Source: Chitinophaga varians (GTDB lineage Bacteria; Bacteroidota; Bacteroidia; Chitinophagales; Chitinophagaceae). From it: a stretch of DNA of 64,000 bases. The position numbers and the translations under genes are program-made. The first letter of the stretch is position 1; each line of letters starts with the position of its first letter. The notes below the pieces were generated by a model. It had not been told where the DNA came from. It saw nothing but the letters and a program-made list of their open reading frames with translations, and did no database searches. The stretch is taken from the NCBI RefSeq assembly GCF_014529945.1, contig NZ_JACVFB010000004.1:124001-188000 (forward strand), written 5' to 3'. This document shows positions 26,895-35,662 of the stretch, piece by piece.

Positions 26895-26901
26895 CCGGAC
26901 A

Positions 26902-27750
26902 TCAGGGAAGGCCTGCGGGCGCTCCCGTAACGGAGCGGATGAATTTTTTCAATCCTTTTTCCCTTTGCCATAATTCTCTGGAAGCGAGCCAACATACAAA
27001 AGCTTCCTGTCTGCTACCGGGCGGTATCTGCGCCTGATATTCCGTGAACTCATCTGTGGGAAACTGATGGCTGGACTTCAGCAGCTCTGCTGCCATATGA
27101 GGCCAGGCCTGTTGTGCTTCGAGGAACCGTTCTTTGGCCTGCGTGGTCAGTCCCAGCTTATAGAAGGCCAGAAAAGAAAAAAATGTGTTCTCTAATGTAC
27201 GGTTGCCGGCGGGTTGCTGCTGATACCAGTTGATATAGGCTTCATACCGGCCAAGATGCATGTAACATACCGGCAGGAGGGCGGCTGCGTGGGTATCATC
27301 CTGTGGGTTGATCTTCAACAGGAAGTTGATTTTGTCCAGCGCCCGTTCGTAATGCTTTTCTTTGATATACTCCGGAATGACCGCGTGGAGCGCGCGCAGA
27401 AAAGGCCGGTTTTCCAGCATGCACCAATAAACATGATCGGTGCCCGGCCGGAAATCCGCGGGCAGCGCTTCTATACAGAACAGGTGTGCCCTGTGCATGA
27501 GGGCATTCCCCTCTATGTGACGGCCGGTCCTGTTCAGGACCACTGCCAGCGACAGCAATGCATCGATATGGCTGTTGCCACAAGCCAGGATGATTTTACG
27601 GAATACTCTCTCCGCGGCCAGCGGCCTCGTGTCCATGATGTCCATCGCGTGCAGCAGTTCGCTGTGATAGGCTACCAGTACAGCTGGCTGATGAAACACC
27701 CATGTGTCGTCTTCTTTAGTGAAATACGGTTGCCCAGGCATATCATCCAT
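26902..27750 (-). CDS. TPR-like repeat protein
   Basis: The ATG at 27750 gives 282 residues; a TTG at 27792 would add 14. The sequence is almost all helical, with degenerate tetratricopeptide-like repeats such as HYERALDKINFLLKINPQDD and LPVCYMHLGRYEAYINWYQQ (about 150-205). No signal peptide or catalytic motif. Function unknown; TPR proteins mediate protein contacts. Converges on the FecR-like gene with a 7-bp gap. Confidence 0.6.
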   Translation of the reverse strand: MDDMPGQPYFTKEDDTWVFHQPAVLVAYHSELLHAMDIMDTRPLAAERVFRKIILACGNSHIDALLSLAVVLNRTGRHIEGNALMHRAHLFCIEALPADFRPGTDHVYWCMLENRPFLRALHAVIPEYIKEKHYERALDKINFLLKINPQDDTHAAALLPVCYMHLGRYEAYINWYQQQPAGNRTLENTFFSFLAFYKLGLTTQAKERFLEAQQAWPHMAAELLKSSHQFPTDEFTEYQAQIPPGSRQEAFVCWLASRELWQREKGLKKFIRSVTGAPAGLP

Positions 27751-27870
27751 TTTTTTAGCGATTAACCATGTTGCAAGAATACAGCTTATCAAGTTGGCAA
27801 TTGTTAACCACTTCTAAACGCGGGCAATTATTTTAAGATTTTTTTTGTCACCTGCTTTTCATCTGCCGGG

Positions 27871-28629
27871 TTATTTCCCGGAGGCGGCTTTCTCCATGAT
27901 GCTGGAAGGCGCTTTACCAGTATATTTGCGGATTTCGTTGGTGAGGTGGGAGTGATCGTAGTAGCCATAGTCGAAGGCTATCTGCAAGAGGCTGCTATCG
28001 GGATTTTTGCGGATGTGCTGGTGGACGGTCTGGTAGCGCACGATATTGGCAAATGCTTTAGGGCTGATGCCGGTATGTTTGAGGAATTGGCGTTCCAGCT
28101 GCCGGGGCGTGAGGAAATGAGCCCGGGCGAGGTCGCCGATTTTGATGCATCCCCGATGTTGGTAGATAGTATCTACTACGGGCAACATATCGCGGGAGCC
28201 ATGGGTATTGCGTTCCAGGAAGTATTGGTCCAGTACGGGAATAAAATGATCGCCCGCCTGCAGGAGCAACGGTACCAGCTCCTGTCCGAACTCGATACAT
28301 TCATCGGCCGTATCCTGTAAGGGCAACCGGAAGAAGGAGTTAAAAGCAGCAGGCTTAAAGCGAATGCCGATCATGCGTGTCATGCCCGGTTGACACGAAT
28401 CCGAGTAGCGGGTCATGGTGCCCACCAGGTATGCTTTTTCAGAGCCGAGCCACTGTTGTTGCGCAGTACCGGCATCACTGATCGCCGCATCGCCCAGGTT
28501 GCAGATAATATCCACACAGCCATCGGGCAGTATACGGCCTACGGCCGCGGAACCTGTTGCCGAAGTAACGGTCCAGTAGGCATCTATGTATGGTTCCAAT
28601 AGCGGATGTGGTTTATATTGCCGGTACAT
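27871..28629 (-). CDS. AraC-family transcriptional regulator
   Basis: Starting at ATG 28629 gives 252 residues beginning MYRQYKPHPLLEPYIDAYWT, the usual start of the DUF6597-type N-terminal domain; ATG 28656 would add nine. The C-terminal 100 residues are two helix-turn-helix units with FDYGYYDHSHLTNEIRKYTG, the AraC second-helix signature. The N-terminal domain is a likely ligand or oligomer module. It is divergent from the first MacB-like permease gene (about 155 bp apart) and may control it. Confidence 0.85.
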   Translation of the reverse strand: MYRQYKPHPLLEPYIDAYWTVTSATGSAAVGRILPDGCVDIICNLGDAAISDAGTAQQQWLGSEKAYLVGTMTRYSDSCQPGMTRMIGIRFKPAAFNSFFRLPLQDTADECIEFGQELVPLLLQAGDHFIPVLDQYFLERNTHGSRDMLPVVDTIYQHRGCIKIGDLARAHFLTPRQLERQFLKHTGISPKAFANIVRYQTVHQHIRKNPDSSLLQIAFDYGYYDHSHLTNEIRKYTGKAPSSIMEKAASGK

Positions 28630-28783
28630 AGGGTAAAGGTAAAAAGAAACGTTCATTATCGGACAAGTGGTGTGCGGTAATGACACAGCCCGGGAGAGAC
28701 GCAACGGCGCGACGTCCCGTCTGGAAAGGCCATCTACGGGTGGCAGATTTATTGTAAGGTGACCGGTGCCAATTTTTCTTCAT

Positions 28784-31198
28784 ATGCTGAAAAACTATAT
28801 CAAAATAGCCTGGCGGAATATCAGCCGCAACAAGGTGTTTTCTGCCATTAATATTATGGGGCTGGCGATTGGTATCGCCGCTTCCCTGTTGATCCTGCAA
28901 TACGTGTCGTTTGAACTGAGTTATGAGACATCGCATGAAAAAGCGGACCGTATTTACCGCGTACGGCAGGAGCGTTATGAAAAAGGACAGTTAACTACCA
29001 GTTGGGCCGCCGGCGCCTATGCGGTGGGCAATCATTTTAAGGATGCTTTTCCGGAGATAGATGCCTATGTAAAACTGGTGAAACAGGAAGCGGTGATGCT
29101 GGGCAACGAACAGCGAAGCGTAAAGGTGGGAGAGCTTTATTGTGCCAGCAGTGCCTATTTCTCCGTATTTACCACGCCGCTGATCAGTGGGGATCCTGCA
29201 ACAGCACTCACAGAGCCCAATACGGTCGTGCTTTCCGAGAGCATCGCCCATAAATTGTTTGGGCAGGAAGATCCGGTGGGTAAAATAGTCCGCCAAAACC
29301 ATCGCCGTATTTTTAAGGTAACAGGCGTATACAAAGACATGCCTTCCAATACGCACCTGAAAGCAGAAGCGCTGTACTCTTACGCTACCTTCCTGGATAT
29401 GGTGAAGCCGGATGATCCCGAATCAGGGTGGCAGTGGGATGGCTGTCTGACCTACCTGCTGCTTCGCCCGGGAGCAGTACCGGAAAAGCTGGAAGCCAAG
29501 TTCCCGGCGCTGGTGGCTAAATATTACGACGATGTGCCCAAAGAGTTTACGACAAAATATTTTCTCCAGCCGTTAAAGGATATTCATCTCTATTCCCATC
29601 TGATGATGGAAACGGAGACTAACGGACAGGGCAACACGGTATATCTGTTGATGGGTATCGCGCTGTTTATTATTGGCATTGCCTGGATCAACTATATCAA
29701 TCTCGCTACGGCCCGGGCTATTAACAGGGCGGTAGAAGTAGGCGTGCGCAAAGCGGTGGGTTCTCGCAGATCTCAGCTGGTGGCCCAGTTCATGATTGAA
29801 TCTGTGATGCTGAACGGGATGGCAGTAGTGATGGCGCTGTTCCTCGTCGTATTTTCCATTCCGCTTTTTAATAGTGTGACAGGGCAACAGTTATCTTTTT
29901 CGCTGTTGTATGACCGCCTTTTCTGGACGGTATTAAGTGTCCTGTTTATCGTTGGATCTTTCCTGTCGGGCATGTATCCGGCGTTTGTGCTTTCCCGTTT
30001 CAAACCGGTGGTGGTGCTGAAAGGCAAGGCTATTTCGTCCCGCCAGGGCAGCACGCTGCGTAAAGCATTGGTGGTGGTGCAGTTTGCCGCTTCCCTGTTT
30101 TTGCTGGTGGGCATGCTTACCGTTTTTAAACAGATACAGTTTATGCGTTCGCAGCAGCTGGGCATTAATATTGCGCAGACACTGGTGGTAAAACCACCGA
30201 TCATCTACACTGATTCCACTCTAATGCAGCAACAACAGGCATTCAAGGAACAGTTGATGCGCGAAACAGCTGTCCATAGCGTAACGGTATCTTCGATTGT
30301 ACCAGGCGAAGCTTCGATTGTCAATGCCGGTGGTATACGCCTGATTGAGCAGAACAGAAATGAAGGCAAACAGTTCCGCGCCATTTTCGTGGACTATGAT
30401 TTTGTGCCTGCTTATCATCTGAAGCTGATCGCCGGCCGTAATTTCGACCGCGACTTTGGCATGGACGGGGCAGAAGGTGCCGTGGTATTCAACAGGACCG
30501 GTATCCGCAGGCTGGGCTTTGATCGTCCTGACGCCGCGATCGGCAAGCTCGTTTTCTTTTGGGGAGACACGTTAAGGATTGCCGGCGTGGTGGAGGATTT
30601 CCATCAACAATCTTTACATGATGCTTATGAGCCGCTGATTCTTCGGCTGCGTGCTGACGTGAAAGGATATATTTCTGTAGGCATATCACCGGACAATGTC
30701 AATACTACCATTGCTACAGTGCAACGGAACTGGAATACTTTTTTCCCTTCCAACCCCTTTGAATATTTTTTCCTGGACGAACATTTTGACGAGCAATACA
30801 AAGCAGACCAGCGCTTTGGAAAAGTGTTCGGCATCTTTACCACACTGGCCATTCTGGTGGCATGCCTTGGATTGTTCGGCCTGGCTTCCTTCACTATTGT
30901 GCAACGGACCAAGGAGATCAGTATCCGTAAAATACTGGGCGCTTCCGTATCGGAGATTGTACAACTGTTGTACCGTGAATTCGCTATACTGATCGTGATC
31001 GCTTTCGGGATCGCAACGCCGATAGCGTGGTTCAGCGTTACACAATGGCTGAACGGTTACGCTTTCCGGACAACGCTGTACTGGTGGCTGTTTGCCATTC
31101 CTTTTGTATTGGTGCTGCTGATCGCTTTCCTGACGGTGAGCTTCCAAAGTATCCGTGCTGCGCTGGTGAATCCGGCGCACAGTTTACGATCTGAATAG
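28784..31198 (+). CDS. ABC transporter permease, MacB/FtsX family, copy 1
   Basis: The ATG at 28784 gives 804 residues starting MLKNYIKIAWRNISRNK, the standard start of Bacteroidota MacB-like permeases. Layout: one N-terminal helix (about 22-42), MacB periplasmic domain, three FtsX helices (about 280-400), a further helix and second periplasmic domain, then three C-terminal helices ending near the PAHSLRSE tail. The fused double-FtsX form needs a separate LolD/MacB-type ATPase, not found here. Role is likely export or mechanotransmission, such as resistance to antimicrobial peptides; unproven. Confidence 0.87.
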   Translation: MLKNYIKIAWRNISRNKVFSAINIMGLAIGIAASLLILQYVSFELSYETSHEKADRIYRVRQERYEKGQLTTSWAAGAYAVGNHFKDAFPEIDAYVKLVKQEAVMLGNEQRSVKVGELYCASSAYFSVFTTPLISGDPATALTEPNTVVLSESIAHKLFGQEDPVGKIVRQNHRRIFKVTGVYKDMPSNTHLKAEALYSYATFLDMVKPDDPESGWQWDGCLTYLLLRPGAVPEKLEAKFPALVAKYYDDVPKEFTTKYFLQPLKDIHLYSHLMMETETNGQGNTVYLLMGIALFIIGIAWINYINLATARAINRAVEVGVRKAVGSRRSQLVAQFMIESVMLNGMAVVMALFLVVFSIPLFNSVTGQQLSFSLLYDRLFWTVLSVLFIVGSFLSGMYPAFVLSRFKPVVVLKGKAISSRQGSTLRKALVVVQFAASLFLLVGMLTVFKQIQFMRSQQLGINIAQTLVVKPPIIYTDSTLMQQQQAFKEQLMRETAVHSVTVSSIVPGEASIVNAGGIRLIEQNRNEGKQFRAIFVDYDFVPAYHLKLIAGRNFDRDFGMDGAEGAVVFNRTGIRRLGFDRPDAAIGKLVFFWGDTLRIAGVVEDFHQQSLHDAYEPLILRLRADVKGYISVGISPDNVNTTIATVQRNWNTFFPSNPFEYFFLDEHFDEQYKADQRFGKVFGIFTTLAILVACLGLFGLASFTIVQRTKEISIRKILGASVSEIVQLLYREFAILIVIAFGIATPIAWFSVTQWLNGYAFRTTLYWWLFAIPFVLVLLIAFLTVSFQSIRAALVNPAHSLRSE

Positions 31199-31281
31199 TT
31201 GGGTTGAAACAGATAAAATCCGACATTTACTATCGCTATAAAGTGAATGTTTATCTGTTAACAAAAATCCAATCGGTACAT

Positions 31282-31770
31282 ATGGAAATCACGATAAGAA
31301 AGGCGGTAAAGGAAGACCTGCCCTTGCTGCTTACTTTTGAGCAGGGCATTATTACGGCAGAAAGGCCCTATGATCCCACGTTGCAGGATGGCGCCATTAG
31401 CTACTACGACGTGGCCAAAATGATAGAAGCCGATAATGTGGAGGTGGCGGTGGCCGTAGCAGGCACACAGCTCGTCGCTTCCGGATACTGCCGTATCGAG
31501 CCTGCTACCAGGCCTTATCTTAAACATGATAAGCAGGCGTATGTAGGTTTTCTGTATGTAGATCCGGCCTATCGTGGTCAGGGCATCAACGGAAAAATCC
31601 TCGCCTTTCTGAAAGAATGGGCCTATTTACATGATATACTGGAAATGCGCCTGGACGTTTACGCTGATAATGATGCTGCTGTAAGGGCCTACGAGAAAGC
31701 CGGATTCAAAAAACACCTGATCGAGATGCGGATGGATTTGAGAGATGATCCTACTTATCTCGCACAATGA
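31282..31770 (+). CDS. GNAT-family N-acetyltransferase
   Basis: ATG 31282 gives 162 residues (MEITIRKAVKEDLPLLLTFE). The acetyl-CoA-binding signature is in VGFLYVDPAYRGQGINGKIL (about 90-115; Arg/Gln-x-x-Gly-x-Gly type). Final strands YADNDAAVRAYEKAGFK fit the GNAT C-terminus. Transfers acetyl to an unknown amine substrate. Sits between two permease genes on the same strand and is closed by a terminator. Confidence 0.87.
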   Translation: MEITIRKAVKEDLPLLLTFEQGIITAERPYDPTLQDGAISYYDVAKMIEADNVEVAVAVAGTQLVASGYCRIEPATRPYLKHDKQAYVGFLYVDPAYRGQGINGKILAFLKEWAYLHDILEMRLDVYADNDAAVRAYEKAGFKKHLIEMRMDLRDDPTYLAQ

Positions 31771-31785
31771 TCATGATATCAAGAT

Positions 31786-31835
31786 AATACCGGCCAGCCT
31801 GGGCATTTCGCACCACAGGCTGGCCGGTATTGTTT
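31786..31835 (+). terminator. Intrinsic terminator after the GNAT gene
   Basis: 16-bp stem (AATACCGGCCAGCCTG, 31786-31801, with 31816-31831), 14-nt loop and a short T-rich tail. Confidence 0.85.
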
Positions 31836-31957
31836 ATGCGCTATCCGCAATTGAACAAAACCTGTATCAAAAGCGGACATTTTTAACAATGTGCGATATG
31901 TATATTGTTGGATATTAATACATTTATTGTTGGCATCCGATTGGAAAATCTGTCATC

Positions 31958-34333
31958 ATGATTACCAACTACATCCGGACCGCTGTCCGCAGTTTATGGA
32001 AGAACAAAGTATACAGCTTCCTGAATATTTTCGGGTTGATGACGGGCATTGCCTGTGCCGGTATTATCTTCCTATGGGTGGAAGATGAAGTGCAATACAA
32101 CAGTATGCATGAAAAGAAAGACCGGTTGTATGTCGTTTTGCAACATTGGCAGTACGATGGTTACAAACGCACTTTCTGGTCTACGCCCGCTTTGATGGGG
32201 CCTGCGATCAAAGCAGAATTCCCGGGAGTGGCGAATATCTGCCGGACAACAGAGGAGCCGGTGTCAGCGATGTTCAACAATGGCAGCACCGCTTACTACG
32301 CATCGGGGATGTATGCAGACAGCAGTTTGTTCAGCATGTTTACCTTTCCTTTTGTGGAAGGAGATGTTCGTACCGCTTTCTCACAGCCTTATTCCCTCGT
32401 TATAACGGAAAGGACTGCACGCAAATTTTTCGGGCAGACCACCAACGTCACGGGTAAGATGCTGAAGATGGACAACAAGCAGGAGTACATGGTGACGGGC
32501 GTCCTGAAAGATCTGCCGCAGAATTCCACGCTGAGGTTTGAATGGCTCGCTCCTTTCCAGACTTATTTTAATCAAAACAAATGGTTGACATCATGGGATG
32601 CCAATGCAGTCAATAATTTCGTGGAAATGGTACCCGGAACAGATGTGGCAGCATTCAACCGGCAGCTGGCGGCCTATGTAAAAGCAAAATTCAGCAGGGC
32701 TGTTACCACTCCTTTTCTGTTTTCGATGAATGACTGGCGTTTGCGCGGCGACTTTGTTGATGGTAAGCCGGCCGGCGGACGTATCGGTTATGTGCGGCTG
32801 TTTACCATCATCGGCTGGATCATCATTTTTATAGCTTGTATCAATTTTATGAACCTGGCCACCGCGCGTAGTGAGAAACGTTCCAAAGAAGTAGGGGTAC
32901 GCAAGGTCCTGGGGGCCGGTAAAGGTAGGCTGATCGTGCAGTTTATCGGTGAGGCCATGATGATGTCTTTCGTGGCCACGTTGCTGGCTGTGGTGATCAT
33001 CAGCCTGTTGTTGCCGGCATTCAACGCCATGGTCGGCAAAGAGATGGTGTTGGGGTTGCAACATCCTTCGCATTGGGCAGCATTGCTGGCGATTGCGGCG
33101 GTAACCGGACTGGTGGCGGGCAGTTATCCCTCTCTGTATCTGTCGTCCTTTAATCCGGTAGCGGTGCTGAAAGGGATCAAAATGCCCGGCGGCAGTGCCG
33201 CTTTTATCCGCAAAGGACTGGTAACGGTGCAGTTTACGGTGTCTATCGTATTAATCATCTCCACTATCATCATATATCAGCAAATAGAACATGTGAAGAG
33301 CAGGAAGCTGGGATATAACAAAGACAAGCTGTTGGAAATGAATGTTACCGGCAGAATGGGGCATGACTTTGCGGCCATCCGCCAGGACCTCCTGAATACG
33401 GGCCTGATAGAGAATGCGGCAATGTCTGACCATGTGACCATTGAAGGCGGCAATAATACCAACGCCTTCCGCTGGGCCGGCTCGTCGGACAAGGGCATCC
33501 TGATCTCCAACAGGAGTGTGACACCGGCGTTTTTCGCTACTTCCGGCATGGAGCTGAAAGAGGGGCGCGACTTCCTGCCCGGGGCCACAGTAGACAGTTT
33601 CAGCGTAGTGATCACCGAATCGCTTTCCCGGATAATGGGTGCTGAGGGCAATATTGGCAGAAACCTGCTGATACCGGACGAAGGAGAAGTGAACTATTAT
33701 CCCTATCGCATTGTAGGGATCGTCAAAGACTATGTATATGGAGACATGTATGGCAAGCCGGACCCGGTAGCGTTCTTCAAGCGGGACAATGGTCCCCGGG
33801 TGATGTATATCCGTGTGGCTGCCAACGCTGATCCGGAACAGGCGGTGAAGAGTATTGAACAGGTGATGTCGAAAGACAATCCCGGTTATCCGTTTGCTTT
33901 CCGTTTTGTAGATGAACAGTTCAATGCCATGTTCAGCAGTGAGCAGCTGATAGGCCGGTTGTCGCGCGTATTTGCTTCATTGGCCATCATTATTTCGTGT
34001 CTGGGATTATTTGGCCTTGCGGCGTATACGGCGGAGCGAAGGACCAAAGAGATCGGCATCCGCAAGGTGCTGGGCGCCAGCGTGGCGGGCATCGCCCGGT
34101 TATTGTCCATGGAGTTCCTGAAGCTGGTGTTGTTATCAGCGGTGATCGCGTTTCCGCTGTCATGGGGAATCATGGCGCGTTGGCTGGACCAGTTCTCGTA
34201 TCGTACCGCTATTCACTGGTGGGTGTTTATCCTGGCCGGCGGTATAGCTGTGCTGATCGCGCTGGTAACGATCGGTTACCAGGCCATCAAAACGGCCACA
34301 CAGAACCCGGTCAGGAGTTTACAGGCTGAGTAG
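31958..34333 (+). CDS. ABC transporter permease, MacB/FtsX family, copy 2
   Basis: 791 residues, paralogue of the permease at 28784 and about equally long. It has an N-terminal helix (residues 18-42), first periplasmic domain, three helices (about 285-400) with TARSEKRSKEVGVRKVLGAG, a second periplasmic domain, and three C-terminal helices preceded by ERRTKEIGIRKVLGASVAG. The duplicated KE[VI]G[VI]RKVLGA loop is the ATPase-contact segment of MacB-type permeases, so an ATPase elsewhere is expected. Its 3' end overlaps the convergent hxlR gene by 23 bp. Confidence 0.87.
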   Translation: MITNYIRTAVRSLWKNKVYSFLNIFGLMTGIACAGIIFLWVEDEVQYNSMHEKKDRLYVVLQHWQYDGYKRTFWSTPALMGPAIKAEFPGVANICRTTEEPVSAMFNNGSTAYYASGMYADSSLFSMFTFPFVEGDVRTAFSQPYSLVITERTARKFFGQTTNVTGKMLKMDNKQEYMVTGVLKDLPQNSTLRFEWLAPFQTYFNQNKWLTSWDANAVNNFVEMVPGTDVAAFNRQLAAYVKAKFSRAVTTPFLFSMNDWRLRGDFVDGKPAGGRIGYVRLFTIIGWIIIFIACINFMNLATARSEKRSKEVGVRKVLGAGKGRLIVQFIGEAMMMSFVATLLAVVIISLLLPAFNAMVGKEMVLGLQHPSHWAALLAIAAVTGLVAGSYPSLYLSSFNPVAVLKGIKMPGGSAAFIRKGLVTVQFTVSIVLIISTIIIYQQIEHVKSRKLGYNKDKLLEMNVTGRMGHDFAAIRQDLLNTGLIENAAMSDHVTIEGGNNTNAFRWAGSSDKGILISNRSVTPAFFATSGMELKEGRDFLPGATVDSFSVVITESLSRIMGAEGNIGRNLLIPDEGEVNYYPYRIVGIVKDYVYGDMYGKPDPVAFFKRDNGPRVMYIRVAANADPEQAVKSIEQVMSKDNPGYPFAFRFVDEQFNAMFSSEQLIGRLSRVFASLAIIISCLGLFGLAAYTAERRTKEIGIRKVLGASVAGIARLLSMEFLKLVLLSAVIAFPLSWGIMARWLDQFSYRTAIHWWVFILAGGIAVLIALVTIGYQAIKTATQNPVRSLQAE

Positions 34334-34688
34334 ACGCCATAATATGGCGGCGGTGTTCCTGGCCCCAGTCCATCAGCTGGAAAACAATCTTCTCCAGTGT
34401 TTTTCCGTAGGGAGTGATTTCGTACCGCACCGTCACCGGTTTGGTGGAGCAAACGGTGCGGCTCACCAGCAGGTTAAGTTCCAGTGCCTGCAGTTCCCGT
34501 GTCAGCATTTTGGCGCTGATGCCTTCCACTTCCTGTTGCAGTTCGGAGAAACGTTTCTGTCCGCGGCAGCAGAGCACTGCAATGATCAGTACTTTCCATT
34601 TGCCCTGAAGGAGCTCCATCGCATCGTTCAGGGCTCTTGTTCTTCCTTTATAGTCACATTCCGGGTACCGGTTGATATATGGTTTCAT
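34311..34688 (-). CDS. HxlR-family transcriptional regulator
   Basis: 125-residue winged-helix regulator. The family marks are a conserved Cys near the start (Cys11, in PECDYKG), AMELLQGKWKVLIIAVL, RFSELQQEVEGISAKMLTREL and YEITPYGKTLEKIV. HxlR proteins often sense electrophiles or aldehydes through that Cys. It converges on the second MacB-like permease and shares 23 bp with its end, so transcription of one may interfere with the other. Confidence 0.9.
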   Translation of the reverse strand: MKPYINRYPECDYKGRTRALNDAMELLQGKWKVLIIAVLCCRGQKRFSELQQEVEGISAKMLTRELQALELNLLVSRTVCSTKPVTVRYEITPYGKTLEKIVFQLMDWGQEHRRHIMASTQPVNS

Positions 34689-34814
34689 GGTAGTTGTTAT
34701 TGAGAGACAGGTACAAAAATAAGCTATCTGCCGGTTGATAAGATTTTTACCGATAATATGGGGTATTCATAATATGTATTAAATTTGCGTATTATTTGCT
34801 CAAACAATACTCCA

Positions 34815-35456
34815 ATGACCCGTACCTATCTATTCCTGTTAGCATCTGCTATGCTCCTGTTTGCCTCCTGTTCCAAAGACGAGATGGCCGGTCCCGATCC
34901 GGACCCCACTGTAAACCCGCCAGGCACTAACCCAACGAATAAGTTGATAGGTACATGGAAATTTGCCGGCGTGGAATTAAAGGGGCAGTCGGTCACATCA
35001 TTTACGGATGAGGATGGGAGTTCTTTTAAAGGGCTGCTCGACATTGACTATATCAGCACCGGCAACAAAGGCACCGTTACTTTTGATGAGCGGACGATGA
35101 CATCCAAAGATCTCAGTTATACCGTGGATTCAAAAGTGAAGAGTGCCACCTACGTTAATGGAGTGCTCGTGGCATCACAGGAACTACCATGGGGTGTTAC
35201 GATGCCGGCTTCTGCAAGCACTGCGGGATACGAACTGCGGGCTAATGACTCGCTGTACAGCCAGGCTGCCAGCGTTTCCTTTCCCGGCGTAGAGGGCCCG
35301 CTGCCCGGACAAGAGATGGCCGCCAAAATAAGCTGGAAAGGAGATACGCTGGTATTAAAGTCACACATCCTCTATGCTAAAACTACCATGGAAGAAGGTG
35401 TGCCTACAGCAGTCAACTACAACCTCGATCAGGTGACCAAGCTGGTCAGAAAATAA
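34815..35456 (+). CDS. Lipoprotein with lipocalin-like domain
   Basis: ATG 34815 gives 213 residues with a lipoprotein signal (MTRTYLFLLASAMLLFASC, Cys19). After a Pro-rich linker the sequence KLIGTWKFAGVELKG (about 45-60) starts a lipocalin-like or DUF-type beta barrel seen in many Bacteroidota lipoproteins. Secreted to the periplasmic or outer-membrane face. Function unknown. Confidence 0.65.
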   Translation: MTRTYLFLLASAMLLFASCSKDEMAGPDPDPTVNPPGTNPTNKLIGTWKFAGVELKGQSVTSFTDEDGSSFKGLLDIDYISTGNKGTVTFDERTMTSKDLSYTVDSKVKSATYVNGVLVASQELPWGVTMPASASTAGYELRANDSLYSQAASVSFPGVEGPLPGQEMAAKISWKGDTLVLKSHILYAKTTMEEGVPTAVNYNLDQVTKLVRK

Positions 35457-35503
35457 TTGCTGCCGCTCTAATGAATTTCTAATATTTTTCTAAAGCCCCT
35501 CTA

Positions 35504-35534
35504 ACAGCCTGCCAGCGCAGGCTGTAGTATTTTT
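35504..35534 (+). terminator. Terminator after the lipoprotein gene
   Basis: 9-bp stem (ACAGCCTGC, 35504-35512, with 35517-35525), CAGC loop and a T5 run at 35530-35534, 48 bp past the lipoprotein stop. It also marks the upstream edge of the mgtA leader. Confidence 0.7.
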
Positions 35535-35662
35535 GTCCTGTCAACAAACCTTTTATCACTATGGACGCAGGACCCGGACATACCGGTAATGTAAGCCAGG
35601 GTGCCCTATTTTCTTCCTGATAAGAAACCGCCCCCGGCTGACCATTAAATTATTCTACAGTC
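35535..35662 (+). promoter_or_regulatory. mgtA leader region with a 19-codon frame
   Basis: About 128 bp between the terminator and the mgtA ATG. It contains a 19-codon frame (35561-35620; Met-Asp-Ala-Gly-Pro-Gly ... Ser-Ser-stop) and short GC stems (around ACCCGG/CCGGT). MgtA genes elsewhere are controlled by leaders; I see no match to a known riboswitch class such as the M-box, so regulation is only suggested. Confidence 0.25.

Noticed and set aside
35528..35535. Bacteroidota -7 box (TATTTTTG) as the mgtA promoter
   Set aside because: It is the T-run of a 9-bp hairpin that ends the lipoprotein transcript, and no -33 box sits at the right distance.
35535..35662. M-box or cobalamin riboswitch
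   Set aside because: Too short, and the conserved cores are absent.
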